Part shown: positions 38,527 to 46,960 of the stretch, one piece after another
Layout of the letters: each line of letters begins with the position of its first letter
How positions within the stretch are numbered: the first letter of the stretch is position 1
Assembly: GCF_021026345.1 (NCBI RefSeq)
Contig: NZ_JAJNCZ010000001.1
Span: 620,001-684,000 of the forward strand
Reading direction: 5' to 3'
Origin: Rhizobium sp. GN54
Lineage (GTDB): Bacteria; Pseudomonadota; Alphaproteobacteria; Rhizobiales; Rhizobiaceae
DNA: 64,000 nt
Made by a program: the position numbers and the translations under genes
The notes under the pieces: model-generated
The model's database searches: none
The model's input: only the letters and a program-made list of their open reading frames with translations
What the model was told of the DNA's origin: nothing

Positions 38527-40029
38527 TCACTCCGCCGCCGGATACACCCACGCATAGCTGAAGCTGTAGCGGTCGCCGTCGCGGCCGTAGTGGTAGGGCA
38601 GTTCCACCCGGTGCAGGTCCGGCGCGGCTGCCGGCTGGGCCTTGCCGAAGCGTATGGCGTCAGTGAGAAGCTCCTCCGACACCTCAGCCGGTGAGCCGTC
38701 CTCGTTGCGCCAGACGACCATGACAGGTGCCTGCGCGCTCCAGCTGATGTCAGGCGCGAAATCGGCATAGTTCTCGGAAAAGACGGGCGTGCCGGGGAAG
38801 TGCAGGCGCAGGTTGCCGGCGAGCTGCGTGTCGTCGGTGAAGATGACGGCCGGTGCCACGCCTTCCTGAGCGATCTGCCGGGCAAACGCGTCATACGGCA
38901 CGTTGAGTTTCTGGTAGTCGCCGGTCAGGCCGGCTGCGGCGACGCGGCCGAACAGGATCGCCGGAACCGCGATCATCACTGCCGCCGCGATCGGGACAAA
39001 GCGCTTCAGCTGCAGCGGATCGGCGCGACCGGCCGCCTCGATCTTCAGGCAGAGATAGAGCGGCAGCACCAGGAGCAGCGGCGTCAGCCAGCGGTCCTTG
39101 ATGTGCGCGGCGCCGGCAAAGAGGATCAGGAGCAGCAGCGCCAGCAGGAAGAAGGCCATCATCGCCTCGATCAGCCCCGTCCAGCGGTTTCCGGCCTTCA
39201 GCGCCTTCCACAGGCCGCCCCGGAAGACGATCGCGAACACCACGACGGTCACCGCCGAGAAGCCGAGGACCGCCGTGACGAGCGACAGCAGGCCCTCCAG
39301 GATCTGTGAGGAAATCCCGGTGTCGCCGTCCGACAGCTTGTCCATCGTGCCGCCGGAGGCGAGCGCCAGGTGATCGAAGAGCCACAACGCATGCGGTGCG
39401 ACGATGACGAGGGAGGCCCCGGCCGTCAGGAGCAGCCGCCAGTCGAACAGCCGCTGCCGCCATTCCCGGTCGAACAGGATGGCGAGGAGGCCGGCGGCCG
39501 GCAGCAGGGCGAAATTGTACTTCGCGATCATGCCGACGCCGATGGCGATGCCGGTCACCAAATAGGAGAGCGCGGTCGGGGCGGCGAGCGTGCGCAGGAA
39601 GCCAAAGAGGAAGAGCGCTGCGGCGAAGACGACGGCGACGGTGTGGGTGAGGTCGCGCTGCGCCTCGAAGGCGATCTGCGGGATCGTCAGCAGCGACAGG
39701 GTGGCGATGATCGCAAGGTCCCGGTCCTTCAGGACCGTGCGCGCCGCGAGCCCGTAGGCGAGATAGGCGGCAAACAGCATCAGGTTTTTCAACAGGCTGA
39801 TCGCGAAGACGCTGGGACCGGTGATCTGGATCAGCGCATATTGCAGCCAGTTGTAGAAGGGCGGCTGGGTGTCATATCCGGCGGCGAGCCATTGCGACAG
39901 CAGGACCTGCTGCGCCTCGTCGCGCTCCAGCGAATCCGGCAAGGCCATCCGCACCAGGAAATTGACGGCGAAATAGACCGCCAGCAGGATAAAGACGGCG
40001 TTCGGCGAGGCGCGCAGGAAGCGGGTCAT
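38527..40029 (-). CDS. ArnT/PMT-family membrane glycosyltransferase
   Basis: A 500-residue polytopic protein with about ten helices. The first periplasmic loop holds the catalytic acidic pair of the GT39/GT83 group (LPDSLERDEAQQ, about residues 31-42), followed by GYDTQPPFYNWLQ. Enzymes of this type transfer a sugar from a polyprenyl-phosphate carrier to a periplasmic acceptor such as lipid A or LPS core. It starts one base after the GT2 gene ends, so the two form an operon that makes and uses the carrier-linked sugar. Rhizobial galacturonosyl transferases are of this kind, but the sugar is not known here. Confidence 0.85.
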   Translation of the reverse strand: MTRFLRASPNAVFILLAVYFAVNFLVRMALPDSLERDEAQQVLLSQWLAAGYDTQPPFYNWLQYALIQITGPSVFAISLLKNLMLFAAYLAYGLAARTVLKDRDLAIIATLSLLTIPQIAFEAQRDLTHTVAVVFAAALFLFGFLRTLAAPTALSYLVTGIAIGVGMIAKYNFALLPAAGLLAILFDREWRQRLFDWRLLLTAGASLVIVAPHALWLFDHLALASGGTMDKLSDGDTGISSQILEGLLSLVTAVLGFSAVTVVVFAIVFRGGLWKALKAGNRWTGLIEAMMAFFLLALLLLILFAGAAHIKDRWLTPLLLVLPLYLCLKIEAAGRADPLQLKRFVPIAAAVMIAVPAILFGRVAAAGLTGDYQKLNVPYDAFARQIAQEGVAPAVIFTDDTQLAGNLRLHFPGTPVFSENYADFAPDISWSAQAPVMVVWRNEDGSPAEVSEELLTDAIRFGKAQPAAAPDLHRVELPYHYGRDGDRYSFSYAWVYPAAE

Positions 40030-40030
40030 C

Positions 40031-41053
40031 TCAGGGGCCGCGGAAGGTCTGCCGCACGATGTAGTTCGGCGTGTCGTCGTCGCGGAAATAGGTCCGGGCG
40101 ATCATCTCAGACAGGATGCCGGTGGTGATCAGCTGGATCGACGACAGAAACAGCATGACGCCGACGAGCAGCAGCGGCCGCGTGCCGATGTCGTTGCCGA
40201 AGGCGAACTTGTCGATGAACAGATAGGTGAGGATGAGAGCGCTGAGCGCGCCCGCCACAAGCCCGATCGAGCCGAAGAAATGCCCCGGCCGCGCCTTGTA
40301 GCGCATGAAGAACAGGACGGAGAGAAGGTCCAGGATCACCCGGAAGGTGCGTGAAATGCCGTATTTCGAGGTGCCGAGCGTGCGCGGGTGGTGGGTGACG
40401 ACCATTTCGCCGATGCGCGAGCTCGGCACGACGCCGGCGACCCAGGCGGGGATGAAGCGGTGCATCTCACCCATCAGCTTGACCTGCTTGATGATCGAGG
40501 CGCGGTAGATCTTCAGGCTGCAGCCGTAGTCGTGCAGGCGCACGCCGGTGATCCGGCCGATCAGCGCATTGGCGCACCATGACGGTATCTTGCGCAGGAA
40601 AAGCCCGTCCTTGCGGTTCTTGCGCCAGCCGACGAGCAGGTCGAGCTGGCGGTCGTCCAGCGCCTGCGCCATGGCGCGGATGTCGGCCGGGTCGTTCTGC
40701 AGGTCGCCGTCGAGCGTGGCGATCAGCCGCCCGCGGGCGGCGTCGATGCCGGCCTGCATGGCTGCCGTCTGGCCGAAATTGCGCTGGAGTTCGACGATCG
40801 CCATGTTCAGGTCGGGCAGGGCAAGCGCCTCGCGCGCCTTCAGGAGCGTGGCGTCGGTGCTGCCGTCGTCGACGAGGATCAGTTCCCACGAATGTTCGTA
40901 GCCCGCCATCGCCTCGCGGATGCGCGCGATCAGCGGCCCGACGCTCTCTTCCTCGTTGAACACGGGAACGACGAGCGAAATCTCGATGCCGGCCGGCTGG
41001 AGCTCGACCGCGGCGATGGTGTCTGGATTTTCCTGCAACGCTTCTTTCTCCAC
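40031..41053 (-). CDS. GT2 polyprenyl-phosphate sugar transferase (ArnC/GtrB/RgtE-like)
   Basis: A 340-residue protein with a cytosolic GT-A domain (about 25-240) and two C-terminal membrane helices (about 255-280 and 292-318). The nucleotide-sugar and metal motifs are clear: VPVFNEEESV, LVDDGSTDAT and TLDGDLQNDP. It should load a sugar onto dodecaprenyl or undecaprenyl phosphate on the inner face for use by the adjacent ArnT-like enzyme. The start is a GTG at 41053. The divergent gene across 75 bases encodes a UPF0104 membrane protein, perhaps part of the same envelope pathway. Confidence 0.87.
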   Translation of the reverse strand: MEKEALQENPDTIAAVELQPAGIEISLVVPVFNEEESVGPLIARIREAMAGYEHSWELILVDDGSTDATLLKAREALALPDLNMAIVELQRNFGQTAAMQAGIDAARGRLIATLDGDLQNDPADIRAMAQALDDRQLDLLVGWRKNRKDGLFLRKIPSWCANALIGRITGVRLHDYGCSLKIYRASIIKQVKLMGEMHRFIPAWVAGVVPSSRIGEMVVTHHPRTLGTSKYGISRTFRVILDLLSVLFFMRYKARPGHFFGSIGLVAGALSALILTYLFIDKFAFGNDIGTRPLLLVGVMLFLSSIQLITTGILSEMIARTYFRDDDTPNYIVRQTFRGP

Positions 41054-41128
41054 TCCGGCGGAGTTCTTTCATCATGCGGATCGTGATAACACGCGCCCGC
41101 AACCTGACGAGGGAAACCCAGCACTTAT

Positions 41129-42109
41129 ATGAGTTCCGCGCCGAATTCCAGCCGACCATCCGGGCTATCCCGTCTGGCGCGCCGCCATGCCATGACGCTG
41201 CTGACGCTCGCCTGCCTTGCCGCCTATCTTGCCTTCGTCGAGTGGCAGTGGGGCTGGAGCCGGCTCCTGTCGCAGTGGCAGAAGGTCGGCGCATGGACGA
41301 CGCTTGCCGCCCTCTCTCTGCTGACAGCGACCTATCTCGTGCGCACCCAGCGGATCTACGACTACTTCCCGGCCGAGACGAGGGGGCATTTCCTCAAGCT
41401 CTTCCGGCTGACCCAGGTTCACAACCTCCTCAACATCATGCTGCCGTTCCGGGCCGGGGAGACGAGCTTCCCGATCCTGATGCGCTCGCAATTCGCCGTT
41501 CCCCTGCCGCGGGCGACGGCGGCGCTTTTGGTCATGCGACTGCTCGATCTGCACGCGCTCTGCGCCGCCGCCGGCATCGGGCTCGTGCTCAACGCCGGCA
41601 ACCATGCGCTCGCCTGGCTGCTGTGGGCGCTGTTCCTCCTCTCGCCGCTCGCCTTCTTCGCCGCCAAGGGTCCGATCTTCCGGCTGCTGAGAGGCCATCT
41701 ACCGGGCAGGCTGGAACGGCTGCTGGACGAGGTCGAGGCCGGCATTCCGGCCGACAGGCGCGGCTTCGTCCGCGCCTGGGCGTTCACCGTGCTGAACTGG
41801 GGCGTCAAGGTGCTGGTGCTGGCCTGGGTGCTGGGCCTGCTCGGCGTCTCCCCATACGCCGCCACCTTCGGCGGCGCGCTCGGCGGCGAATTGTCCTCGG
41901 TTCTTCCGGTGCATGCGCCGGGCGGCGTCGGCACCTATCCCGCCGGCATCACCGCCGGCGCGATCGCCTTCGGCGCCGAGGGCGGCCGGGCGGCCCTGTC
42001 AGGGGTGGCGGAGGCTGCGATCAACGCCCACCTGATGATCGTCGCCAGCGCCTGCCTCGGCACGGCGCTGTCGATGGTGCTGTCGTGGATCCCGGCGAAG
42101 GCGCGGTAA
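41129..42109 (+). CDS. UPF0104/lysylphosphatidylglycerol synthase-like membrane protein
   Basis: A 326-residue protein with seven to eight helices matching the membrane part of the LPG synthase/flippase fold (conserved RAGE in PFRAGETSFPIL and the GALGGELSSVLPVHAPGGVGTYPAG region). It lacks the soluble aminoacyl-transferase domain of MprF, so it is a stand-alone membrane module, perhaps a lipid or carrier flippase. It is divergent from the glycosyltransferase pair, with a gap of only 75 bases, suggesting a shared promoter region and a linked role in LPS sugar addition. That link is inference. Confidence 0.82.
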   Translation: MSSAPNSSRPSGLSRLARRHAMTLLTLACLAAYLAFVEWQWGWSRLLSQWQKVGAWTTLAALSLLTATYLVRTQRIYDYFPAETRGHFLKLFRLTQVHNLLNIMLPFRAGETSFPILMRSQFAVPLPRATAALLVMRLLDLHALCAAAGIGLVLNAGNHALAWLLWALFLLSPLAFFAAKGPIFRLLRGHLPGRLERLLDEVEAGIPADRRGFVRAWAFTVLNWGVKVLVLAWVLGLLGVSPYAATFGGALGGELSSVLPVHAPGGVGTYPAGITAGAIAFGAEGGRAALSGVAEAAINAHLMIVASACLGTALSMVLSWIPAKAR

Positions 42110-42154
42110 GGGCCGCCAGAGTTCGCCCCACTGCCGACTGCCTATTGCCTCCGC

Positions 42155-43642
42155 CTACTGGAACGCCGTCTCGAAAAAGCTCCTGAGCTTGCGCGAATGC
42201 AGCTTTTCCGTCGGCATGCCGGCGAGTTTCTCCAGCGCACGGATGCCGATCCGCAGGTGCTGGTTGACCTGGGTGCGGTAGAAGGCGGTCGCCATGCCCG
42301 GCAGTTTCAGTTCGCCGTGCAGCGGCTTGTCGGAGACGCAGAGCAGCGTGCCGTAGGGCACGCGGAAGCGGAAGCCGTTGGCGGCGATGGTGGCCGATTC
42401 CATGTCGAGCGCGATCGCGCGCGACTGCGATAGCCGCTTCACCGGGCCGCGCTGGTCGCGCAGTTCCCAGTTGCGGTTGTCGATCGTGGCTACGGTGCCG
42501 GTGCGCATGATCCGCTTCAGGTCGTAGCCCTCGAGCCCCGTCACCTCGGCGACCGCGCTCTCCAGCGCCACCTGCACCTCGGCAAGTGCCGGGATCGGCA
42601 CCCACACCGGGAGGTCGTCATCCAGTACGTGGTCCTCGCGCACATAGGCGTGGGCGAGCACGTAGTCGCCGAGCGTCTGGCTGTTGCGCAGGCCGGCGCA
42701 ATGGCCGAGCATCAGCCAGGCATGCGGGCGCAGCACGGCGATGTGGTCGGTGATCGTCTTGGCGTTGGAAGGGCCGACGCCGATATTGACCAGCGTGATG
42801 CCGCCATGGCCCTTGCGCTTGATGTGGTAGGCCGGCATCTGCGGCAGCCGGGCGAGCGTCAGGTCGGTGTCCGGCTTGTCGTTGCCGGCCTGGGTGACGA
42901 CGTTTCCGGGCTCGACGAAGGCGGTATAGCCGTTGCCGCCCTCGGCCATCTGCAGCCGCGCCCAGGCGCAGAACTCGTCGACGTAGAACTGGTAGTTGGT
43001 GAAGAGCACGAAGTTCTGGAAATGGTTGGCGCTCGTCGCCGTGTAGTGGCTGAGCCGGGCCAGCGAATAGTCGACGCGCTGGGCGGTGAACGCCGCCAGT
43101 GGCGAGGGCTCGCCGGGGCCGGGCTCGTAGGAGCCGTTGGCGATCTCGTCGTCGGTATTGGTCAGGTCCGGCGCATCGAACAGGTCGCGCAGCGGCACGG
43201 TGATGTTCTCGGCAACCTCCGCCTCGACATAGGCACCTTCGCCGAAGGCGAAATGCAGCGGGATCGGCGTCGCCGATTCGGAGACGGTGACGACGACGCC
43301 GTGGTTGCGCATCAGGTGGCCGAGCTGTTCCTTCAGGTAGTGGCGGAACAGCTTCGGCCGCGTGACGGTGGTGGAATAGATGCCGGGCGAGGCGACATAG
43401 CCGTAGGACAGGCGCGAATCGACATGGCCGAAGCTCGTGGTCTGCACGCTCACCTGCGGATAGCAGGCCCGGTAGCGGCAGTCCGGCGCGCCGATCTTCG
43501 CAAGCCCCGTGAAGGCGTCGGTGAGAAACTGCGTGTTGCGCGCGTAGAGCGCTTCGAGGCAATCGACTGCGGCGACCGCGTCGTCGAAGGTGCGGGGCTC
43601 GAAGGGCTCGGGCGTGGAGAAGGGAAGGGCGGTGGGCGACAA
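42155..43642 (-). CDS. amn: AMP nucleosidase
   Basis: This enzyme hydrolyses AMP to adenine and ribose 5-phosphate in purine salvage. The protein has the family's N-terminal domain (from about PFEPRTFDDA) and a C-terminal nucleoside-phosphorylase-like catalytic domain, with GHGGITLVNIGVGPSNAKT, GHCAGLRNSQTLGDYVLAHAY and ALDMESATIAANG. Its full length is about 495 residues. The start is unclear: no ATG is available near the expected N-terminus. I use the TTG at 43642; a TTG at 43690 would add 16 residues. It is alone on the minus strand. Confidence 0.9.
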   Translation of the reverse strand: MSPTALPFSTPEPFEPRTFDDAVAAVDCLEALYARNTQFLTDAFTGLAKIGAPDCRYRACYPQVSVQTTSFGHVDSRLSYGYVASPGIYSTTVTRPKLFRHYLKEQLGHLMRNHGVVVTVSESATPIPLHFAFGEGAYVEAEVAENITVPLRDLFDAPDLTNTDDEIANGSYEPGPGEPSPLAAFTAQRVDYSLARLSHYTATSANHFQNFVLFTNYQFYVDEFCAWARLQMAEGGNGYTAFVEPGNVVTQAGNDKPDTDLTLARLPQMPAYHIKRKGHGGITLVNIGVGPSNAKTITDHIAVLRPHAWLMLGHCAGLRNSQTLGDYVLAHAYVREDHVLDDDLPVWVPIPALAEVQVALESAVAEVTGLEGYDLKRIMRTGTVATIDNRNWELRDQRGPVKRLSQSRAIALDMESATIAANGFRFRVPYGTLLCVSDKPLHGELKLPGMATAFYRTQVNQHLRIGIRALEKLAGMPTEKLHSRKLRSFFETAFQ

Positions 43643-43751
43643 GTTGCTCTTGCTCGTGAATCGTTGAAGTCCTGCCAATTCTGCACGCAAACGCGACGAA
43701 AGTAACGCCTGCGCACGGCAATCGGCATGTTTTCGGCGGGATTGTCGGCCG

Positions 43752-44072
43752 TCAGCGCGGCGCGGCGAGGATCACCAGCGTGCCGGCGAGCGCGATGCCG
43801 GCGCCGGCAAGGTCGAAACGGTCGGGGGAAACGCCTTCCGCAAGCCACAGCCACAGCAGCGAGGCTGCGATGTAGACGCCGCCATAGGCCGCATAGGCCC
43901 GGCCTGCCGCGCTGGTGTCGATCAGCGTCAGGAGCCAGGCGAAGGCGGCCAGCGCCGCCATGCCCGGGATCAGCCACAGCGCCGATTTCTCCAGCCGCAG
44001 CCAGGCCCAGAAGGAGAAGCATCCGGCGATTTCGGCAAGGGCGGCGGCGGCATAGACGAGGAAGGACTGCAT
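43752..44072 (-). CDS. YnfA/UPF0060 small membrane protein
   Basis: A 106-residue protein with four membrane helices that fill almost the whole length. [21 protein letters not shown] and the end segment [20 protein letters not shown] are the conserved YnfA pattern. Related proteins resemble small multidrug exporters; the function is otherwise unknown. Confidence 0.92.
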   Translation of the reverse strand: MQSFLVYAAAALAEIAGCFSFWAWLRLEKSALWLIPGMAALAAFAWLLTLIDTSAAGRAYAAYGGVYIAASLLWLWLAEGVSPDRFDLAGAGIALAGTLVILAAPR

Positions 44073-44181
44073 GGCGGCTCCGTGGGACGGGAGCCCGATC
44101 CTTAGCGGAAGCCGGCGGAAAGCGGAAATCGCTTTCGCGTGCAGGCGGGAAATTTCCGCAACCCGATGGAGCGGGAGCCCG

Positions 44182-44358
44182 TCAGATCATCGCCTGGCGC
44201 TGCAGGGTGACGAAGAGGACGAGGCCGGCGCCCTGCTTGCCGATGCCGAGGCTGGTGCCGTTGGCAAGGGAGACGGCCGCCAGCGGCGCGACCATCAGGG
44301 TGGCGAGGAGGAGGATGCGAAGGCTGACGGCGAGACCGGAGACGAGCGCGAGCGGCAT
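44182..44358 (-). CDS. Tiny membrane or exported protein, 58 residues
   Basis: The frame starts [22 protein letters not shown], a signal-peptide or membrane-anchor sequence with possible cleavage after PLAAVSLA, and ends LQRQAMI. AAAAGGG lies about nine bases before the ATG at 44358 and directly touches an upstream ATG at 44367, so the later start is preferred. It is 28 bases after another tiny gene on the same strand. No family is recognised. Confidence 0.55.
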   Translation of the reverse strand: MPLALVSGLAVSLRILLLATLMVAPLAAVSLANGTSLGIGKQGAGLVLFVTLQRQAMI

Positions 44359-44386
44359 GGGACGCATCCCTTTTGGCGGTTGAAAG

Positions 44387-44554
44387 CTAGAGTGCTGCGG
44401 GGCAGAGCGCGGGAACGGTGCAGGCACTGGCCGTGCCGTAGCGCTGCATCTGCTCGTGGCGGCGGGCGTCGGTTTCCACGGCGGCGGCCACGGAGACTGC
44501 GAATATGGTCATGAGCAGCGAGATGATCGTCAGTCGGCGGGCCAGAATTTCCAT
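44387..44554 (-). CDS. Tiny exported protein, 55 residues
   Basis: The frame begins MEILARRLTIISLLMTIFAV, a plain signal peptide with likely cleavage after VSVAAA or AVA, and ends CTVPALCPAAL with two cysteines that may pair. AAGGGGA stands seven bases before the ATG at 44554, a strong ribosome site. With the 58-residue gene downstream it forms a two-gene unit of unknown role. Confidence 0.6.
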   Translation of the reverse strand: MEILARRLTIISLLMTIFAVSVAAAVETDARRHEQMQRYGTASACTVPALCPAAL

Positions 44555-44803
44555 CGTCGTTCCCCTTGGGTGTCATGTGATGATGGCCTTTTCGCATGGC
44601 GTGACTGAATGCGTCCTGAGAGGTCGGTTCATCTGGCGTTCAGGAAAGGTGCCGCCGGCACCTTGAAGAGGCCGTGCGCGGCTTCTAAGTCAGTCGGGTC
44701 CTTGCCGCGCCGCACACCCTGCGGCGCTCGGGCACAGGAGCAAGATGAACGCGTGCAGGACGCCGCCGGAGCCATCCGCGGCGGTGCCTCAAGGGAGAAC
44801 CGG

Positions 44804-45505
44804 ATGACCAAGCCGATCGAACTGTTTTTCTGGCCGACGCCGAATGGCTATAAGATCACCATCATGCTGGAGGAACTCGGCGTTCCCTACGAGGTGAAAT
44901 ACATCAACATCGGCAAGGGCGAGCAGTTCGCGCCGGATTTCCTCAAGATCGCGCCGAACAACCGCATGCCGGCGATCATCGACCCGGACGGCCCCGGCGG
45001 CGCGCCGATCTCGGTCTTCGAGTCCGGCGCCATTCTGCAGTATCTCGGCCGCAAGTACGGCCGCTTCTACCCGAAGGACGAGCGCGCCCGCGTGCAGGTC
45101 GAGGAATGGCTGTTCTGGCAGATGGGCGGGCTCGGCCCGATGGCCGGCCAGGCGCATCATTTCCGCCAGTACGCGCCGGAAAAGATCGCCTACGGCATCG
45201 ACCGCTACACCAACGAGGTCAATCGCCTCTACGGCGTCATGGACCGGCGGCTGGCGGATCACGAATATCTCGCCGGCGACTATTCGATCGCCGACATGGC
45301 CTGCATCGGCTGGGTGCGTCCCTACGAGAACCAGGGCCAGACGCTCGAGGACTTTCCCAACCTCAAGCGCTGGTTCGAGGCCGTGCTCGCCCGCCCCGCC
45401 GTCCAGCGCGGCATCGAGGTCGGCCAGGAGGAGCGCGCCCGCCAGGCAAGCCTCGCCGAGGACAAAGAGGCCCAGAAGGTCCTGTTCAACCAGCGGGCAC
45501 GGTAG
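44804..45505 (+). CDS. Glutathione S-transferase, YfcG/Ure2-like
   Basis: A 233-residue cytoplasmic protein. The thioredoxin-like N-terminal domain (about 1-85) opens LFFWPTPNGYKITIMLEELG and carries the glutathione-binding NNRMPAI and ESGAILQYL segments. A helical C-terminal domain includes EWLFWQMGGLGPMAGQ and YSIADMACIGWV. This pattern is that of the YfcG/YghU group with disulfide-bond reductase activity. AAGGGAGAA precedes the ATG at 44804; the reading frame is open further upstream but without homology. Confidence 0.92.
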   Translation: MTKPIELFFWPTPNGYKITIMLEELGVPYEVKYINIGKGEQFAPDFLKIAPNNRMPAIIDPDGPGGAPISVFESGAILQYLGRKYGRFYPKDERARVQVEEWLFWQMGGLGPMAGQAHHFRQYAPEKIAYGIDRYTNEVNRLYGVMDRRLADHEYLAGDYSIADMACIGWVRPYENQGQTLEDFPNLKRWFEAVLARPAVQRGIEVGQEERARQASLAEDKEAQKVLFNQRAR

Positions 45506-45571
45506 ACTTTGTCCGCGTCGGCGTAACCTTTCGGCTTGCGTCGAAGATCAGCCGGGCGTTGCCTCCCCCTT

Positions 45572-45687
45572 CCGTCATGCCGGCCTCCGAGCCGGCATCC
45601 AGCGCGCGCAAGTCCTTGCGCGGAAAGAGCATTCTCCGAACCGCAGACGCGGTGCCGCTGGACCCCGGATCTAGTCCGGGGAGACGG
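45572..45687. repeat. GTCAT-type palindromic repeat, 116 bases
   Basis: Starts CCGTCATGCCGG and ends GTCCGGGGAGACGG. It aligns, in opposite orientation, with the copy at 38323-38436, including the perfect stem CGCGCAAG-TC-CTTGCGCG and the GAAAGAGC segment. It lies between convergent gst and DUF2147 genes. Confidence 0.87.
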
Positions 45688-45722
45688 GGGCTGGTATCGC
45701 TTGCGTCAGAGGCAGACGCTTC

Positions 45723-46067
45723 CTAAATCCGCGACCAGGTCTGCGACTTGCAGAAGACCTTGAGCATGCAGCCCTTCATCGTCAGCGAGTTGCCGTTGAC
45801 CGAGCCGGATCCGCTATAGGTCTTGTCTTCGACCGGATCGGTGATCGACCCGCTGTAGGTGTTGCCGTTTCCTTCGAGTTGGCCGATCCGCTTTCCGGCG
45901 AACTTGCCCGACCTGAGCGTGATGCAGAAGCTGCCGCCGCATCTTTCGATGGCCGCGGTCTCGCCGCTGGCGGTCTTCCAGTTTCCCTCGATCGGCTCGG
46001 CCGCGAATGCGCCGCCGCAAACGCCAAGGCACAGCGCCATGGCCGCAACAAACCTGCGTGTCATCAT
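45723..46067 (-). CDS. DUF2147-like exported small protein
   Basis: A 114-residue protein with a signal peptide (cleavage after FAA, about residue 23) and a small beta-rich domain: EGNWKTASGETAAIERCGGSFCITLRSGKFAGKRIG followed by the TYSGSITDPVEDKTYSGS repeat-like part. Four cysteines in the mature part suggest disulfides (C40 region and the terminal CMLKVFC). The fold resembles DUF2147 proteins; their role is unknown. GGGAGGA directly precedes two ATGs at 46067 and 46064; either may serve. Confidence 0.75.
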   Translation of the reverse strand: MMTRRFVAAMALCLGVCGGAFAAEPIEGNWKTASGETAAIERCGGSFCITLRSGKFAGKRIGQLEGNGNTYSGSITDPVEDKTYSGSGSVNGNSLTMKGCMLKVFCKSQTWSRI

Positions 46068-46584
46068 TGTCCTCCCGGTTTCGGGCCGCCTGCGTTGAAC
46101 GGCGCGACTGTCGCGCGCCTCCGGCCCGATGCGGCGAAAGCTATCTGACGCGAACGTAAAGGTAAATTGCCGAAGAAGCGCTATCCGCCGGTTTTTCGGG
46201 ATACTTCCGGGCCTGCCGCGGGGCAGATCGCGCCGGTATTTTCCGGACGATGAACAGGCCGACCCGTTTGTGTGGTTAGCGATCGGTTTAAATCGCCGGT
46301 TGAATTTTTCGTAAATTTTGAAGCAAATCCGCTGCATTCCAGCCGGTCCGATGCTTAACAAAAACCCAAGTTTACCAAGCGTTTGAACTTTGTTTGTCGC
46401 AAATTAAGCATGCATTTTAAGCGTCCCTTGAAGGCCCGCTGGCATAGTGGAGCCATAAGACGAGCACGGAAGAAAACCGGCCGGACAAACCTTCGAAGAT
46501 CAACGACCGCAAAGACGGAAGGGCTTCGAAAGGCAGACAAAACAGGGCGATACGAGAAGAAGAAACAAGGACAGGGACAAGAAA
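46068..46584. other. 517-base region with AT-rich promoter zone
   Basis: No supported gene lies here. From about 46240 to 46420 the sequence is clearly AT-richer than the rest of the window, which suits promoters for the SEL1 protein on the right and perhaps for the DUF2147 gene on the left. The stretch before 46585 is a purine-rich leader (AGAAGAAGAAACAAGGACAG) containing the ribosome site. An open frame across it on the plus strand has no protein-like composition. Confidence 0.5.
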
Positions 46585-46854
46585 ATGGCACGCTTCGAAA
46601 TCCACGACTCGGAAAATGCCGCCATGACCGGCGGCGAGACCCGCACCGATGCGCTGCGCGAGATGGGGCTGATGTATGCGACCGGTCGCGGCTGTGCCGT
46701 CGACCTCGTCGCAGCCCACAAGTGGCTCAACATCGCCGCCATCAAGGGTTGCGACCGGGCCGCCGAACTGCGCGCCGACCTCGCAGCCACGATGAGCAAG
46801 ACCGATCTTGCCCTGGCGCTGCGGGCCGCCCGCGAATGGATGACGGTGCATTGA
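46585..46854 (+). CDS. Short SEL1/TPR-like repeat protein
   Basis: An 89-residue soluble protein with a single SEL1-type repeat (ALREMGLMYATGRGCAVDLVAAHKWLNIAAIKG, about 24-56), followed by an alpha-helix rich in Ala and Arg. One repeat is too little for a full superhelix, so it may act as an adaptor. The long purine-rich leader with GGACAGGGACAAG supports translation. Proteins of this size and pattern are common and uncharacterised in rhizobia. Confidence 0.8.
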   Translation: MARFEIHDSENAAMTGGETRTDALREMGLMYATGRGCAVDLVAAHKWLNIAAIKGCDRAAELRADLAATMSKTDLALALRAAREWMTVH

Positions 46855-46960
46855 GGAAGAAGGCAATAGCCAATCGGCAGTAGGTCGTAGGGTTGACCAA
46901 GAACAACAAAGCTTGCGGAAGATGATGCTGTCCGCGACCCTACTGCCTACTGCCTGCCAG

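Noticed and set aside
44646-44664. Perfect small hairpin AAGGTGCC/GGCACCTT upstream of the GST gene
   Set aside because: No T run and no clear gene end at the right distance; may be chance in GC-rich DNA.
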